A DNA stretch of 60,264 nucleotides, from contig NZ_QZVS01000075.1 in assembly GCF_003602235.1 (NCBI RefSeq), positions 9,857 through 70,120 of the forward strand, in the 5' to 3' direction. Below, piece by piece: positions 30,245-38,530 of the stretch. Made by a program: the position numbers and the translations under genes. The DNA is from Cryobacterium melibiosiphilum (GTDB lineage Bacteria; Actinomycetota; Actinomycetes; Actinomycetales; Microbacteriaceae). The notes under the pieces were generated by a model that did no database searches, was not told where the DNA came from, and worked only from the letters and a program-made list of their open reading frames with translations. The first letter of the stretch is position 1. The number at the start of each line of letters is the position of its first letter.

Positions 30245-30745
30245 ATGGTCGATCTGACGGCATACCTCTGGATTGCCTGGCTCGTGCTGATTCTGGTCTT
30301 CGTGATCATCGAGCTTCTGAGCCTGGAATTCACCTTTCTCATGTTGTCCATCGGCAGCCTCGGTGGCCTCGGCGCGAACCTGATCGGGCTCGACTGGTGG
30401 CTGCAGATCGTGGTTGCCGCCGTTCTGTCCATGCTGCTCATCCTCACCATCCGGCCCTTCCTGCTGCGCGCGATGCGGCGCGGCGAGGATCCCGCCCGGA
30501 GCAACGTCGACGCCCTGATCGGCATGGCCGGACGCGTGATGTCGACCATCAACGACGCCGGCGGACTCGTCAAACTGTCCAACGGCGAAACCTGGTCGGC
30601 CCGGTTGAGCCCGGCAGCTCCCTTGCGCGTCGTGGAACCCGGCGTGCCGGTGTCGGTCGCCGCCATCGACGGTTCCATCGCCATCGTCACCCCCTCCAGC
30701 GTCACCTCTACGGATTCCTCGGAAAGGACCCAGCCCCATGCTTGA
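30245..30745 (+). CDS. NfeD family membrane protein
   Basis: This protein (166 aa) has two or three N-terminal transmembrane helices (about 6-75) and a C-terminal OB-fold (about 90-155, with GxVKLSNGETWSAR), the NfeD-C domain. NfeD proteins work with SPFH/stomatin partners in membrane microdomains, and the next gene is exactly such a partner, overlapping by 8 bases. ATG 30245 has GGAAGG upstream. Confidence 0.88.
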   Translation: MVDLTAYLWIAWLVLILVFVIIELLSLEFTFLMLSIGSLGGLGANLIGLDWWLQIVVAAVLSMLLILTIRPFLLRAMRRGEDPARSNVDALIGMAGRVMSTINDAGGLVKLSNGETWSARLSPAAPLRVVEPGVPVSVAAIDGSIAIVTPSSVTSTDSSERTQPHA

Positions 30746-31703
30746 GCCGGCCCAATTCATCGGTCAGATCTTCGTGATCGCCCTCCTCGTGGTGCTGGGG
30801 GTGTTCGTGGTCGTCGTTCTCGCCCGTTCCATCCGCATCATCCCGCAGGGAAATGCCGGCGTCGTCGAACGCCTCGGCAAGTACCACCGCACCCTGCTGC
30901 CGGGCCTGAACATTCTGGTGCCGTTCATCGACCGGGTGCGGCCGCTTCTCGACATCCGTGAGCAGGTGGTGTCGTTTCCCCCACAGCCCGTGATCACCGA
31001 GGACAACCTCGTGGTCTCGATCGACACCGTCGTCTACTTCCAGGTGACGGATGCCCGCGCTGCGACCTATGAGATCAACAACTACCTCGGCGCCGTCGAG
31101 CAGCTGACCACCACCACCCTGCGTAACGTCGTCGGTGGCCTGAACCTCGAAGAGGCCCTCACCAGCCGCGACAACATCAACAGCCAGCTGCGCATCGTCC
31201 TCGATGAAGCGACCGGCAAGTGGGGCATTCGCGTCGGCCGGGTCGAGCTCAAGGCGATCGAACCGCCCCTGTCGATTCAGGACTCCATGGAGAAGCAGAT
31301 GCGTGCCGAGCGTGACCGCCGAGCGCTGATCCTCACCGCTGAAGGAACCAAGCAGTCCGCGATCCTCACCGCCGAGGGCGCCCGACAGGCCGCAATCCTC
31401 TCCGCCGAGGGTGACGCCAAGGCTGCCGTGTTGCGAGCCCAGGGTGAAGCATCCGCTATCACGACCGTCTTCAAGGCCATCCATGACGGCGACCCCGACC
31501 CGCGCCTGCTCGCCTATCAGTACCTACTGACGCTGCCGAAGCTCGCCGAGGGCAGCGCGAACAAACTGTGGATCGTGCCGAGTGAATTGACCGAAGCGAT
31601 GAAGGGCATCGGCCGCGCCTTCGGCCCGAACACCGTTCCCGGGGCGGATGTCCCGGCGCCGGCTGCCGCAGCGACGCCGCCGCCGCCCGCTCACCAGGCC
31701 TGA
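30738..31703 (+). CDS. SPFH/Band 7 (stomatin-like) membrane protein
   Basis: This is a stomatin/QmcA-like scaffold (321 aa). A single N-terminal membrane helix (about 10-30) is followed by the SPFH domain (IIPQGNAGVVERLGKYH to about residue 190). Then comes an Ala/Glu/Arg coiled coil with three repeats of ILTAEG or ILSAEG (about 195-235), and a Pro/Ala-rich tail. It probably oligomerises at the membrane with NfeD and affects membrane fluidity or protease access. GGAAAGGA precedes ATG 30738 within nfeD. Confidence 0.9.
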   Translation: MLEPAQFIGQIFVIALLVVLGVFVVVVLARSIRIIPQGNAGVVERLGKYHRTLLPGLNILVPFIDRVRPLLDIREQVVSFPPQPVITEDNLVVSIDTVVYFQVTDARAATYEINNYLGAVEQLTTTTLRNVVGGLNLEEALTSRDNINSQLRIVLDEATGKWGIRVGRVELKAIEPPLSIQDSMEKQMRAERDRRALILTAEGTKQSAILTAEGARQAAILSAEGDAKAAVLRAQGEASAITTVFKAIHDGDPDPRLLAYQYLLTLPKLAEGSANKLWIVPSELTEAMKGIGRAFGPNTVPGADVPAPAAAATPPPPAHQA

Positions 31704-31705
31704 CG

Positions 31706-32479
31706 TTGGCCCGCGCGGGATTCTTCGACGGGCCACGGCCGCGGATATTCGCCCACCGCGGCCTGGCGCTCAACGCTCCCGAGAACTCGTTGCTCGCCTT
31801 CGTCGCCGCGCTCTCCAACGGCGCGACGCACCTGGAGACCGACGTGCATGTCACCCGCGACGGGGTTGCGGTACTGAGCCATGACCCCGACCTCGGCGCC
31901 TTCGGTCGCTCCGAACGCATCGACGAGCTCAGCTTCGCCGAACTGGGGCGCATCCGGTTGCCGGCCGGTCAGGTCGTCCCCTCCCTCAGCGAGGCCCTCG
32001 ACACCTTTCCCGAGGCCCAGTTCAATATCGACGTCAAAGCGGATGCCGCACCACACGCCACGATTCGAGCCATCCGCGACAACCGCGCCACCCACCGCGT
32101 GTTGATCACCTCCTTCTCGGAGGCCCGCCGACGGCAGACCGTGGCCGGGCTGCCCGGTGTGGCCACATCACCCTCGAGCGTTGAATTCGCTCGGGTATTG
32201 GCCGCGGCCGCGGTGAATGCAGCATCTCGGACGCGCCGGCTGCTGCAGGGTTTCGCTGCCGTTCAGGTCCCCGAACGGGCCGGAATCCTGCGGATCGTGT
32301 CGCCGCGCTTCGTGCGGCTGATGCACTCCAGCGGCGTTGAGGTGCACGTCTGGACCGTGAACGAACCGGCCGCGATGGACCGTCTGCTCGGTCTCGGCGT
32401 GGACGGAATCGTGACCGACCGCTCTGACCTTTTAGCGGCGCGCGTCAAGTCCCCCAAACTGGGAATACCCCCAGAGTAG
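31706..32479 (+). CDS. glycerophosphodiester phosphodiesterase
   Basis: This is a GDPD-type TIM barrel (257 aa) that cleaves glycerophosphodiesters to glycerol-3-phosphate and an alcohol. Active-site motifs: AHRG (about 16-19), PENS, LETDVH (metal Glu and Asp) and LSHDP; the C-terminal VHVWTVNE is also typical. There is no signal peptide, so it is probably cytoplasmic. The TTG start at 31706 is two bases after the SPFH stop, so it appears coupled; no better start exists before the conserved AHRG. Its product joins the pool used by the glycerol genes at 18501-23441. Confidence 0.87.
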   Translation: MARAGFFDGPRPRIFAHRGLALNAPENSLLAFVAALSNGATHLETDVHVTRDGVAVLSHDPDLGAFGRSERIDELSFAELGRIRLPAGQVVPSLSEALDTFPEAQFNIDVKADAAPHATIRAIRDNRATHRVLITSFSEARRRQTVAGLPGVATSPSSVEFARVLAAAAVNAASRTRRLLQGFAAVQVPERAGILRIVSPRFVRLMHSSGVEVHVWTVNEPAAMDRLLGLGVDGIVTDRSDLLAARVKSPKLGIPPE

Positions 32480-32488
32480 TCACGTCAC

Positions 32489-32514
32489 GGAAGAAAACAT
32501 ACAGCTTGATGGTT
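32489..32514 (+). promoter_or_regulatory. possible SigR/SigH-type promoter of rbpA
   Basis: GGAAG (32489-32493) and GTT (32512-32514) are 18 bases apart, one base off the SigR consensus GGAAT-N18-GTT. Streptomyces rbpA is known to be a SigR target in thiol-oxidative stress, which makes the match suggestive. No equally good SigA pair is seen. Confidence 0.4.
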
Positions 32515-32548
32515 TACAACTGGGTAAGCATCGAGAGGAGACCACACA

Positions 32549-32917
32549 ATGGCGGATCGCAGTTTGCGTGGCATGAGGTTGGGCGCACAAAGCCTTCAAA
32601 GCGAAGAGGGCGTCACCTTTTCACCACGAGTTAGTCACAGTTATCTGTGCGCAACGTGCGGACGCGAGACGGTGATGATCTTCTCCGCAGAGGCTGAAGC
32701 ACCCGATGAATGGGAATGCAAGCACTGCTCACACGTCGCAACCCGGTTGGTTGATTCCCAGCCGGTCGTTGTCGACCATTCGGACGAGAAGATCGCCCGC
32801 ACCCACTGGGACATGCTGCTGGAACGCCGCACCCGCGATGAACTGGAGGAGCTCCTCGAGGAGCGCCTCACCGTTCTGCGCGAGCGTCGCGGTGGTCAGC
32901 AGAAGATCGGCGCGTAG
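32549..32917 (+). CDS. rbpA: RNA polymerase-binding protein RbpA
   Basis: This is an actinobacterial transcription activator that binds the principal sigma factor and stabilises the open complex (122 aa). The N-terminal tail is followed by the RbpA core with C34, C37, C57 and C60 (YLCATCG, WECKHC), then a basic linker and the sigma-interacting domain RTHWDMLLERRTRDELEELL. GAGGAGA precedes ATG 32549. Gene order rbpA-lnt (convergent) matches Mycobacterium. Confidence 0.96.
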   Translation: MADRSLRGMRLGAQSLQSEEGVTFSPRVSHSYLCATCGRETVMIFSAEAEAPDEWECKHCSHVATRLVDSQPVVVDHSDEKIARTHWDMLLERRTRDELEELLEERLTVLRERRGGQQKIGA

Positions 32918-32939
32918 TCAACACCAGCGCATATCCGGT

Positions 32940-34610
32940 CTAACGACCGAGCGAATACACGGTCCCGAGGCCTCGCGGCTTCGGGACTTTTCGTGCGCCC
33001 GAAACCGGAGTGCGGCGGGTGCGGGCGTGACGCACGCAGAGCAGGAATCCGGCCAGGCCGAGCCCGGACAGGAGCCACTCGAGGCCGCGGCCGACTTCCA
33101 TGGCCGGCGTGACCGTCGCACTCAGCGGTACCGTCTGCACCATCGACCCCGGCTCCCACACCGGCAGCTGATCGAGCGTGGCCCCATCGGGCGTGATGAT
33201 CGCGCTCGTACCCACCGTGGAAATGTTCACGACCGTGCGACCGGTCTCCATCGCGCGCAGCCGGGCGATCGCCAGTTGCTGCACGCTCTCGTCGGTGTAC
33301 CCGAAGTCGGCGTTGTTGGTCTGGGCCAGGATGATCTCGGCGTGGTCGTCGATCATCTCGTGCACGAGCTGGTCGTCAGCGATGTCGAAGCAGATCGCGA
33401 TGCCGGCCATGATGCCGTCGATGTCGAAGATGTTGTCGCGGGTACCGATGCCGTAATCCCGGCCGATCAGGTCGATCAGGTCGGGGGCGAACGGACGCCA
33501 GAACGCCCGGTCGGGCATGTATTCCGCGAACGGGACGGGGTGCACCTTGTCGTAGATGTCGACCGCGCCCTCCCCCGACTTCCAGAGCAGCGAGCTGTTG
33601 TAATAGGTGCCGTCCTGAAGCGTGATGGTGCCCGTGATCAGCGGGGCGTCCATCGCAGTGCTGATGTAGTCGGCGACCCGGGCGGCATCCGTTGAGCGGG
33701 TGGGATCGATGTCGCTGGCATTTTCGGGCCAGACGACGAAGTCGACCGGTTCACCGATCAGCGGCAGCGTCGCCGAGGCGTGGTCGTTCAGAATCTGGCC
33801 GGGCTCGTTCTGGGCGAACAGCCCGGCATCCGACGCTCCCTGCACGGCGGCCAGGCGCGCGGTGCCGGATTCGACGATGGGGAACGCCGGCACCACCAGC
33901 AATGCGGTGATGGCTGCCACGACCAGCGTGCTCTGCCAGAGCGGCGCGGATGCACCCCAGCCAAGCCGGGGCGGGCTCTCCGGCGCGGGCAGCGCCAACG
34001 GCTCGCGCAGCAACTGCAGCACCAGGGCGGCCACGAAGACAACCAGGAAACTGAGGCCGGAGAGCCCCACCCAGCCCACGAGGGAACCCAGCGGGCTCTC
34101 GGATTGGGACAGCGCGACCCGTCCCCAGGCGAAGCCGCCATAGGGCCAGACGGCGGAGATCGCCTCTCGGGCCGTCCAGAGCCCGGCGACGACGATCGGG
34201 ACCACGCCGAGGCGGCCCAGCCGGGTCGGCCAGACCCGTGGCCCGGAGCTCAGCACCACGGCGGTCAGGGCGAGGCCCACGGCGAAGAAGATGCTCTGCA
34301 GTCCACCGAGGGCAAGCCACGGGACCGCGCCGAGGTACAGCGTGATCCAGAAGATGTGCGTCAGCCAGAAGGCCAGGCCTCCGACCAGCCCGACCAGTAA
34401 GCCGGTCCACGGGCCGCGGCCGAGCAGGGCGAGCAACATCAGCAGCACGCCGACCGGCGCCAGGGCCCACCAGTCCCGGTCCGGGAACGCGGCGTCCAGG
34501 ACGATGCCGGCCCCGACGGCGAGAAGCAGGGCCGCCCACAGCGGCAGTTTCAGAGCGCGGCGCAGCGACAATGCCGGGAACGCCGCGGGCACCGTGTCGG
34601 GTCTACGCAA
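32940..34610 (-). CDS. lnt: apolipoprotein N-acyltransferase
   Basis: This enzyme adds the third acyl chain to lipoproteins in the outer leaflet (556 aa). About seven N-terminal membrane helices precede a nitrilase-like domain. The Glu-Lys-Cys triad is visible: E296 in WPENAS, K355 in YDKVHPVPFAEY, C407 in ICFDIA. One more C-terminal membrane helix follows, then a basic tail. Likely clients here are CtaC and the FKBP lipoprotein. The start is uncertain: TTG 34610, inside a 13-bp duplication 5 bases after the helicase stop, or GTG 34592. Neither has a clear ribosome-binding site. Confidence 0.92.
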   Translation of the reverse strand: MRRPDTVPAAFPALSLRRALKLPLWAALLLAVGAGIVLDAAFPDRDWWALAPVGVLLMLLALLGRGPWTGLLVGLVGGLAFWLTHIFWITLYLGAVPWLALGGLQSIFFAVGLALTAVVLSSGPRVWPTRLGRLGVVPIVVAGLWTAREAISAVWPYGGFAWGRVALSQSESPLGSLVGWVGLSGLSFLVVFVAALVLQLLREPLALPAPESPPRLGWGASAPLWQSTLVVAAITALLVVPAFPIVESGTARLAAVQGASDAGLFAQNEPGQILNDHASATLPLIGEPVDFVVWPENASDIDPTRSTDAARVADYISTAMDAPLITGTITLQDGTYYNSSLLWKSGEGAVDIYDKVHPVPFAEYMPDRAFWRPFAPDLIDLIGRDYGIGTRDNIFDIDGIMAGIAICFDIADDQLVHEMIDDHAEIILAQTNNADFGYTDESVQQLAIARLRAMETGRTVVNISTVGTSAIITPDGATLDQLPVWEPGSMVQTVPLSATVTPAMEVGRGLEWLLSGLGLAGFLLCVRHARTRRTPVSGARKVPKPRGLGTVYSLGR

Positions 34611-34624
34611 CGGGTCTACGCAAC
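34599..34624. repeat. 13-bp tandem duplication at the helicase-lnt junction
   Basis: gggtctacgcaac occurs at 34599-34611 and 34612-34624. One copy holds the TAG stop of the helicase (34618-34616); the other holds the TTG proposed for lnt (34610-34608) and repeats TAG in a different frame. Confidence 0.85.
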
Positions 34625-37129
34625 GGAGGAGTACGCGACGATCCCGCGGCGCACGGCGTCCATGGCCTCGCGGGCGGTGCGGCCGACCGTGCCGTCCCCC
34701 ACGACCGAGAGTTGGTCGAGCAGGTCGATGGTCTGCTTGGTCCAGCGCACGAAGTCGCCGGCGGCCATTTCCGCCTCATCGAGCACGTCGCTGAGCGAGG
34801 CTCCCCGCGCCCACTTCCACATGGCGAGGCTCAGTCCCACCGCCAGCGGATTGCTGCCGGGCAGCTGGTGGTCACGCTCGAGGTCGTCGATGCGGCTCCA
34901 CAGGTCCTGCGTCTCGTCGAGGGCAGGCCGGAACGCGCCCTTGGGGAGATATCGGGGATCGATGAGGCCTTCTTCGCGCCGGGGCTCGAAGATCAGCGCG
35001 CACGCCATGGCGGCGAGGCTGGCCGCGTCCAGGTCGTTCCACAGCCCGCGGCGCAGGGACTCCGCCACGAGCAGGTCGCGCTCGGCATAGATCCGACGCA
35101 GGATGCGCCCACTCTCGCTGAGCACCACAAGGCCGGCCTCGTTCTGCTCCAGGTAGCCGTAGCCGAGCAGCACATCGGTGACGCGGTCGAAGACCCGCGC
35201 GATGGCTCCGGTGCGGGCGTTGATCTGCTGGCTGAGCGCATCCGTCTGCTGCTTCAGCGTGAACCAGCGCTCGGCCCAGCGCGCGTGCTGTTCACGGTCT
35301 GGACAGTGATGGCAGGAGTGTGCCTTCATGCGCTTTTTCAGGCTCACAAGTTCACGCTGGCGTTTGTCGCGCTCCCCGCGGTTGGCCGGGTCGGCCTTGG
35401 TTCCTTCCCGTTCGACGGCGGACAGGCGACGCCGGATGCCGGCATAGTCGCTGAAGTCGCCGAGGTGACAGGTCATCGCCTCCGCGAATCCGGCGAGCGA
35501 CTCCTCCTGTTTGCGCACGCGCAGGGCGAGGTCGACGACGGCGCGATCGGCCTGGAACTGAGCGAACGAGGATTCGAGCACTTCACGGGTGCGTTCCCGG
35601 CCGAACTGGTCGAGCAGGTTGACGGCCATGTTGTACGTGGGTTTGAAGCTCGAATTGAGCGGATACGTGCGCTTCGATGCGAGGGAGGCCACCGCCTGGG
35701 GGTCCAGCCCCTGCTGCCATTGGATGACCGAGTGCCCGAGGGTGTCGATGCCGCGGCGCCCGGCCCGGCCGGTGAGCTGGGTGTACTCCCCCGGAGTGAT
35801 GGGAACGCGGGCTTCGCCGTTGAACTTTTCGAGTTTGTCGAGGACCACCGTACGCGCGGGCATATTGATGCCGAGGGCGAGGGTTTCCGTCGCGAAGACG
35901 GCCTTGACGAGCTTCTTCTGGAAGAGTTCCTCGACTACCTCCTTGAAGGCCGGCAGCAGCCCCGCGTGGTGCGCGGCCACGCCGCGTTCCAGGCCGTCGA
36001 GCCATTCGAAGTAGCCGAGCACGCCGAGGTCTTCATCGAGCAGGGCGCGGCAACGGTCGTCAACGATGCGGCGGATTTCCTCGCGCTCGTGTTCGTCGGT
36101 CAGCCGCACGCCGGCCCGGAGCACCTGACGCACGGCCTGGTCGCAGCCGACGCGGCTGAAGATGAAGAAGATGGCCGGCAGCAGGTGCTTGCCGTTCAGC
36201 ATCCGCACGATTTCGCCGCGGTCCATCCGGCCGGCGTCGAACTGGCTCCGCTGCGGAGGGCCGCCGCGGTAATCGCGGCCGTTTCGGCCGCCGCCATTGT
36301 GCCCGCGACCGGGCGCACCGTTGCCGGAACGCCCCCCAGTGCCGCGCCCCGCTGCCTGGTTCAGCCGCACCAGCTCGGGGTTGACCCGGTGGCTGGCCGC
36401 GAGGGCGCTGCTGTCGAACAGGTCGAGCATGTTGCTCTTGACCAGCACGTGCTGTTCGAGCGGAACCGGGCGTTCCTCCGAGACGATCACGTCGGTGTCG
36501 CCGCGAACCGCCTGCAGCCAGTCGCCGAACTCTTCCGCATTGGACACCGTCGCGCTGAGCGAGACCATCCGCACCGGCTCGGGAAGGTGGATGATCACTT
36601 CTTCCCAGACGGCGCCGCGGAACCGATCGGCGAGGTAGTGCACCTCGTCCATCACGACGAAGGCGAGGTTTTTCAGCAGGTCGGAGTCGGCGTAGAGCAT
36701 GTTGCGCAGCACTTCGGTCGTCATGACCACGATGCGCGCCTGCGCATTGACGTTGGTGTCCCCGGTGAGCAGCCCGACCTGGTCGGCGCCGTACTCGGCG
36801 ACGAATTCCTGGAACTTCTGGTTGCTCAGCGCCTTCATCGGGGCGGTGTAGAAGACCTTGTCGGAGCGGGTCTGCATCGCCAGGTAGATGGCAAACTCGG
36901 CCACAATGGTCTTGCCGGCCCCGGTGGGCGCGGCCACGAGCACGCTGTGGCCGTCTTCGAGGGAGGCGCAGGCCTCGGCCTGGAACGGATCCAGGTCGAA
37001 GCGCAGGCCGCTGCGCCACTGCTGCAGCTTCGGCTGCACGGCGCGGGAGCGGGCGGCGGCGAACCGTTCGGCCGGGGACTGGTGGTCTGCCGGGGACTGG
37101 CGTTCGGCCGGGGATTGGGTGTGTGTCAC
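34616..37129 (-). CDS. helY: HelY-like DEAD/DEAH-box (Ski2/Mtr4-type) RNA helicase
   Basis: This is an 837-aa superfamily 2 helicase probably involved in RNA decay or processing. Motifs: I APTGAGKT (about 67-74), II DEVH (about 159), III SAT, V TETLALGINMPAR and VI QLTGRAGRRG. A Gly/Arg/Asn-rich loop (about 275-300) resembles an RNA-binding insert. The C-terminal DSHCT-like domain follows. GTG 37129 lies 5 bases after the tatC stop, so translation is probably coupled. Its N-terminus has QSPAER/QSPADH repeats. The open frame continues upstream through tatC DNA, but that part is not real. Position downstream of tatC matches mycobacterial helY. Confidence 0.9.
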   Translation of the reverse strand: MTHTQSPAERQSPADHQSPAERFAAARSRAVQPKLQQWRSGLRFDLDPFQAEACASLEDGHSVLVAAPTGAGKTIVAEFAIYLAMQTRSDKVFYTAPMKALSNQKFQEFVAEYGADQVGLLTGDTNVNAQARIVVMTTEVLRNMLYADSDLLKNLAFVVMDEVHYLADRFRGAVWEEVIIHLPEPVRMVSLSATVSNAEEFGDWLQAVRGDTDVIVSEERPVPLEQHVLVKSNMLDLFDSSALAASHRVNPELVRLNQAAGRGTGGRSGNGAPGRGHNGGGRNGRDYRGGPPQRSQFDAGRMDRGEIVRMLNGKHLLPAIFFIFSRVGCDQAVRQVLRAGVRLTDEHEREEIRRIVDDRCRALLDEDLGVLGYFEWLDGLERGVAAHHAGLLPAFKEVVEELFQKKLVKAVFATETLALGINMPARTVVLDKLEKFNGEARVPITPGEYTQLTGRAGRRGIDTLGHSVIQWQQGLDPQAVASLASKRTYPLNSSFKPTYNMAVNLLDQFGRERTREVLESSFAQFQADRAVVDLALRVRKQEESLAGFAEAMTCHLGDFSDYAGIRRRLSAVEREGTKADPANRGERDKRQRELVSLKKRMKAHSCHHCPDREQHARWAERWFTLKQQTDALSQQINARTGAIARVFDRVTDVLLGYGYLEQNEAGLVVLSESGRILRRIYAERDLLVAESLRRGLWNDLDAASLAAMACALIFEPRREEGLIDPRYLPKGAFRPALDETQDLWSRIDDLERDHQLPGSNPLAVGLSLAMWKWARGASLSDVLDEAEMAAGDFVRWTKQTIDLLDQLSVVGDGTVGRTAREAMDAVRRGIVAYSSVA

Positions 37130-37134
37130 GGGTG

Positions 37135-37932
37135 CTACAGCGCCACTTCGTCGGTGAAAGCGAGTGCCCGTTTGGCAGCTCGCCGGTCGTGCAGCACCGC
37201 GATTCCGTAGGCGGCGAAGTAGAGCGCCACCATGGGGATCGCGAGCATGAACATCGAGATGAGGTCGGCGGCGGGGGTCGCGATCGCCGTGAACAGCACG
37301 ATGACGAGGATGGCAATGCGCCAGGACTTGATGATTGACGCGGCGCTGATCACCCCGGCCATGTTGAGCAGCACGATGAACACCGGCAGCACGAAAGCGA
37401 TGCCGATCGCTATGACGAGTTTGAGCACGAAGTCCAGGTAGTTCTGCGCGTTGATGAACGCCGCATCTTCGACCGGGGCGAAACTCGTCATGAGGCCGAC
37501 GATATTGGGCAGCACGAACCAGCCGGCCGTGCAGCCCGCCAGGAACAGCGGGATGGCCGTGAAGAAGAAGCCGAAGGTGTACTGCTTTTCCTTGCGGGTG
37601 AGCCCCGGCATCAGGAAGGCGAAGATCTGGTAGAGCCAGACCGGGCTCGACACCACCAGGCCGACATAGAACGCGATCTTCAGTTTCAGGTCGAACGACG
37701 ACGTGATATCGGGGTAGTTGATCTGAGCCGCGCGGCCCTGCTCGGACGCGATCGCCAGGATCGGCTGCCGCAGGGCATCCCAAACGAAGTCCGCCACGAC
37801 CCAGCCGACGATGGCACCGACGACGATGCCGGCGGCCGCCAGGAAGAGCCGCTTGCGCAGTTCGATCAGGTGCTGGCCGAGCGACATCTTGGCCTCGCCG
37901 CCGGCTCTGCGCCGGGTGCCGCGCAGTGCCAT
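37135..37932 (-). CDS. tatC: Sec-independent protein translocase TatC
   Basis: This is the twin-arginine signal receptor (265 aa, six membrane helices). Landmarks: LGQHLIELRKRL at the cytoplasmic N-terminus, FDLKLKIAFYVGLVVSSPVWLYQIFAFLMPGL and TPAADLISMFMLAIPM. It lies 3 bases after tatA in the same operon. In actinobacteria TatC exports folded proteins such as the Rieske subunit QcrA, which is encoded in this window. Confidence 0.96.
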   Translation of the reverse strand: MALRGTRRRAGGEAKMSLGQHLIELRKRLFLAAAGIVVGAIVGWVVADFVWDALRQPILAIASEQGRAAQINYPDITSSFDLKLKIAFYVGLVVSSPVWLYQIFAFLMPGLTRKEKQYTFGFFFTAIPLFLAGCTAGWFVLPNIVGLMTSFAPVEDAAFINAQNYLDFVLKLVIAIGIAFVLPVFIVLLNMAGVISAASIIKSWRIAILVIVLFTAIATPAADLISMFMLAIPMVALYFAAYGIAVLHDRRAAKRALAFTDEVAL

Positions 37933-37935
37933 GGA

Positions 37936-38190
37936 CTACGGCTTCGTGCGGGGGTCGACCGTGCCGGCGGGCTGGTCTGCTGCTGGCTGGTCTGCTGCGG
38001 GTTTGACCGGTGCGGGCTGGTCGGCGGCAGGCTGGTCGGCGGCAGGCTCGTCGCTCTTGATCTCGCTCTTGAAGATTTTGAGGGACTGGCCGAGGCTCCG
38101 GGCCAGGCCCGGCAGCTTGGGCGCCCCGAAGAGGAGCAACACCACGACGAGGATGACGAGGAAATGCCATCCGGTCAGGTTACTGAGCAT
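37936..38190 (-). CDS. tatA: Sec-independent protein translocase TatA
   Basis: This is the pore-forming Tat subunit (84 aa). It has one N-terminal helix (about 7-22), the FGAPKLPGLARSLGQSLKIFKSE amphipathic helix (hinge FGxxKLP) and a flexible C-terminal tail. The tail is built of five-residue AADQP-type repeats from a 15-bp in-frame DNA array, so its length may vary between strains. ATG 38190 has AAGGA eight bases upstream and lies within the end of the preceding gene. Confidence 0.94.
   Translation of the reverse strand: MLSNLTGWHFLVILVVVLLLFGAPKLPGLARSLGQSLKIFKSEIKSDEPAADQPAADQPAPVKPAADQPAADQPAGTVDPRTKP
37966..38055. repeat. 15-bp in-frame array (6 units) in the tatA tail
   Basis: Six imperfect 15-base units run from 37966 to 38055 and encode the AADQP-type pentapeptides of the TatA tail. 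Confidence 0.85.
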
Positions 38191-38530
38191 GAGGGGAATC
38201 CTTCGAGAGTGCGGGCAGCGTTCCGAACAGTTTACCGCGGCGGATCGCTCGATCACGACGCAACTGGCGGCGCAGGAGCCGGTCGAACCGACGATCGGCG
38301 ACAACCTCGGCGAGCCGATCACGAGTCTGGAAGATCGCTGGCACCGACCGCGCCGTAGCGGGGGCCTCCCCGGGGTGGGCTGAGCCGATGCTTACTCGGT
38401 CGCCCAGCTCGCCGAGAGCCTGCCCGAGCGTCATGAGTTTGCGAAACAGGACCACGCTGAAGAGCACGAGCACTGAGAGGAGCACCAGGGCGAGGCCACT
38501 CCAGATGAGAACCCACGACCACCACGGCAT
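38180..38530 (-). CDS. hypothetical membrane-anchored protein between pafC and tatA
   Basis: This 116-aa protein has one N-terminal transmembrane helix (about 4-28, Trp-rich start MPWWSW) and a basic cytoplasmic tail with a probable amphipathic or coiled region. No family is recognised. Its ATG shares one base with the pafC TGA (TGATG) and its end overlaps tatA by 11 bases, so it is translated with both neighbours. This tight coupling argues that it is a real gene with a role tied to PafBC or Tat. The function is unknown. Confidence 0.75.
   Translation of the reverse strand: MPWWSWVLIWSGLALVLLSVLVLFSVVLFRKLMTLGQALGELGDRVSIGSAHPGEAPATARSVPAIFQTRDRLAEVVADRRFDRLLRRQLRRDRAIRRGKLFGTLPALSKDSPHAQ

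Noticed and set aside
37130..38170. Helicase frame continuing upstream to give 1184 residues
   Set aside because: The extra part is antiphase translation of tatC and tatA; GTG 37129 directly after tatC is the natural start.
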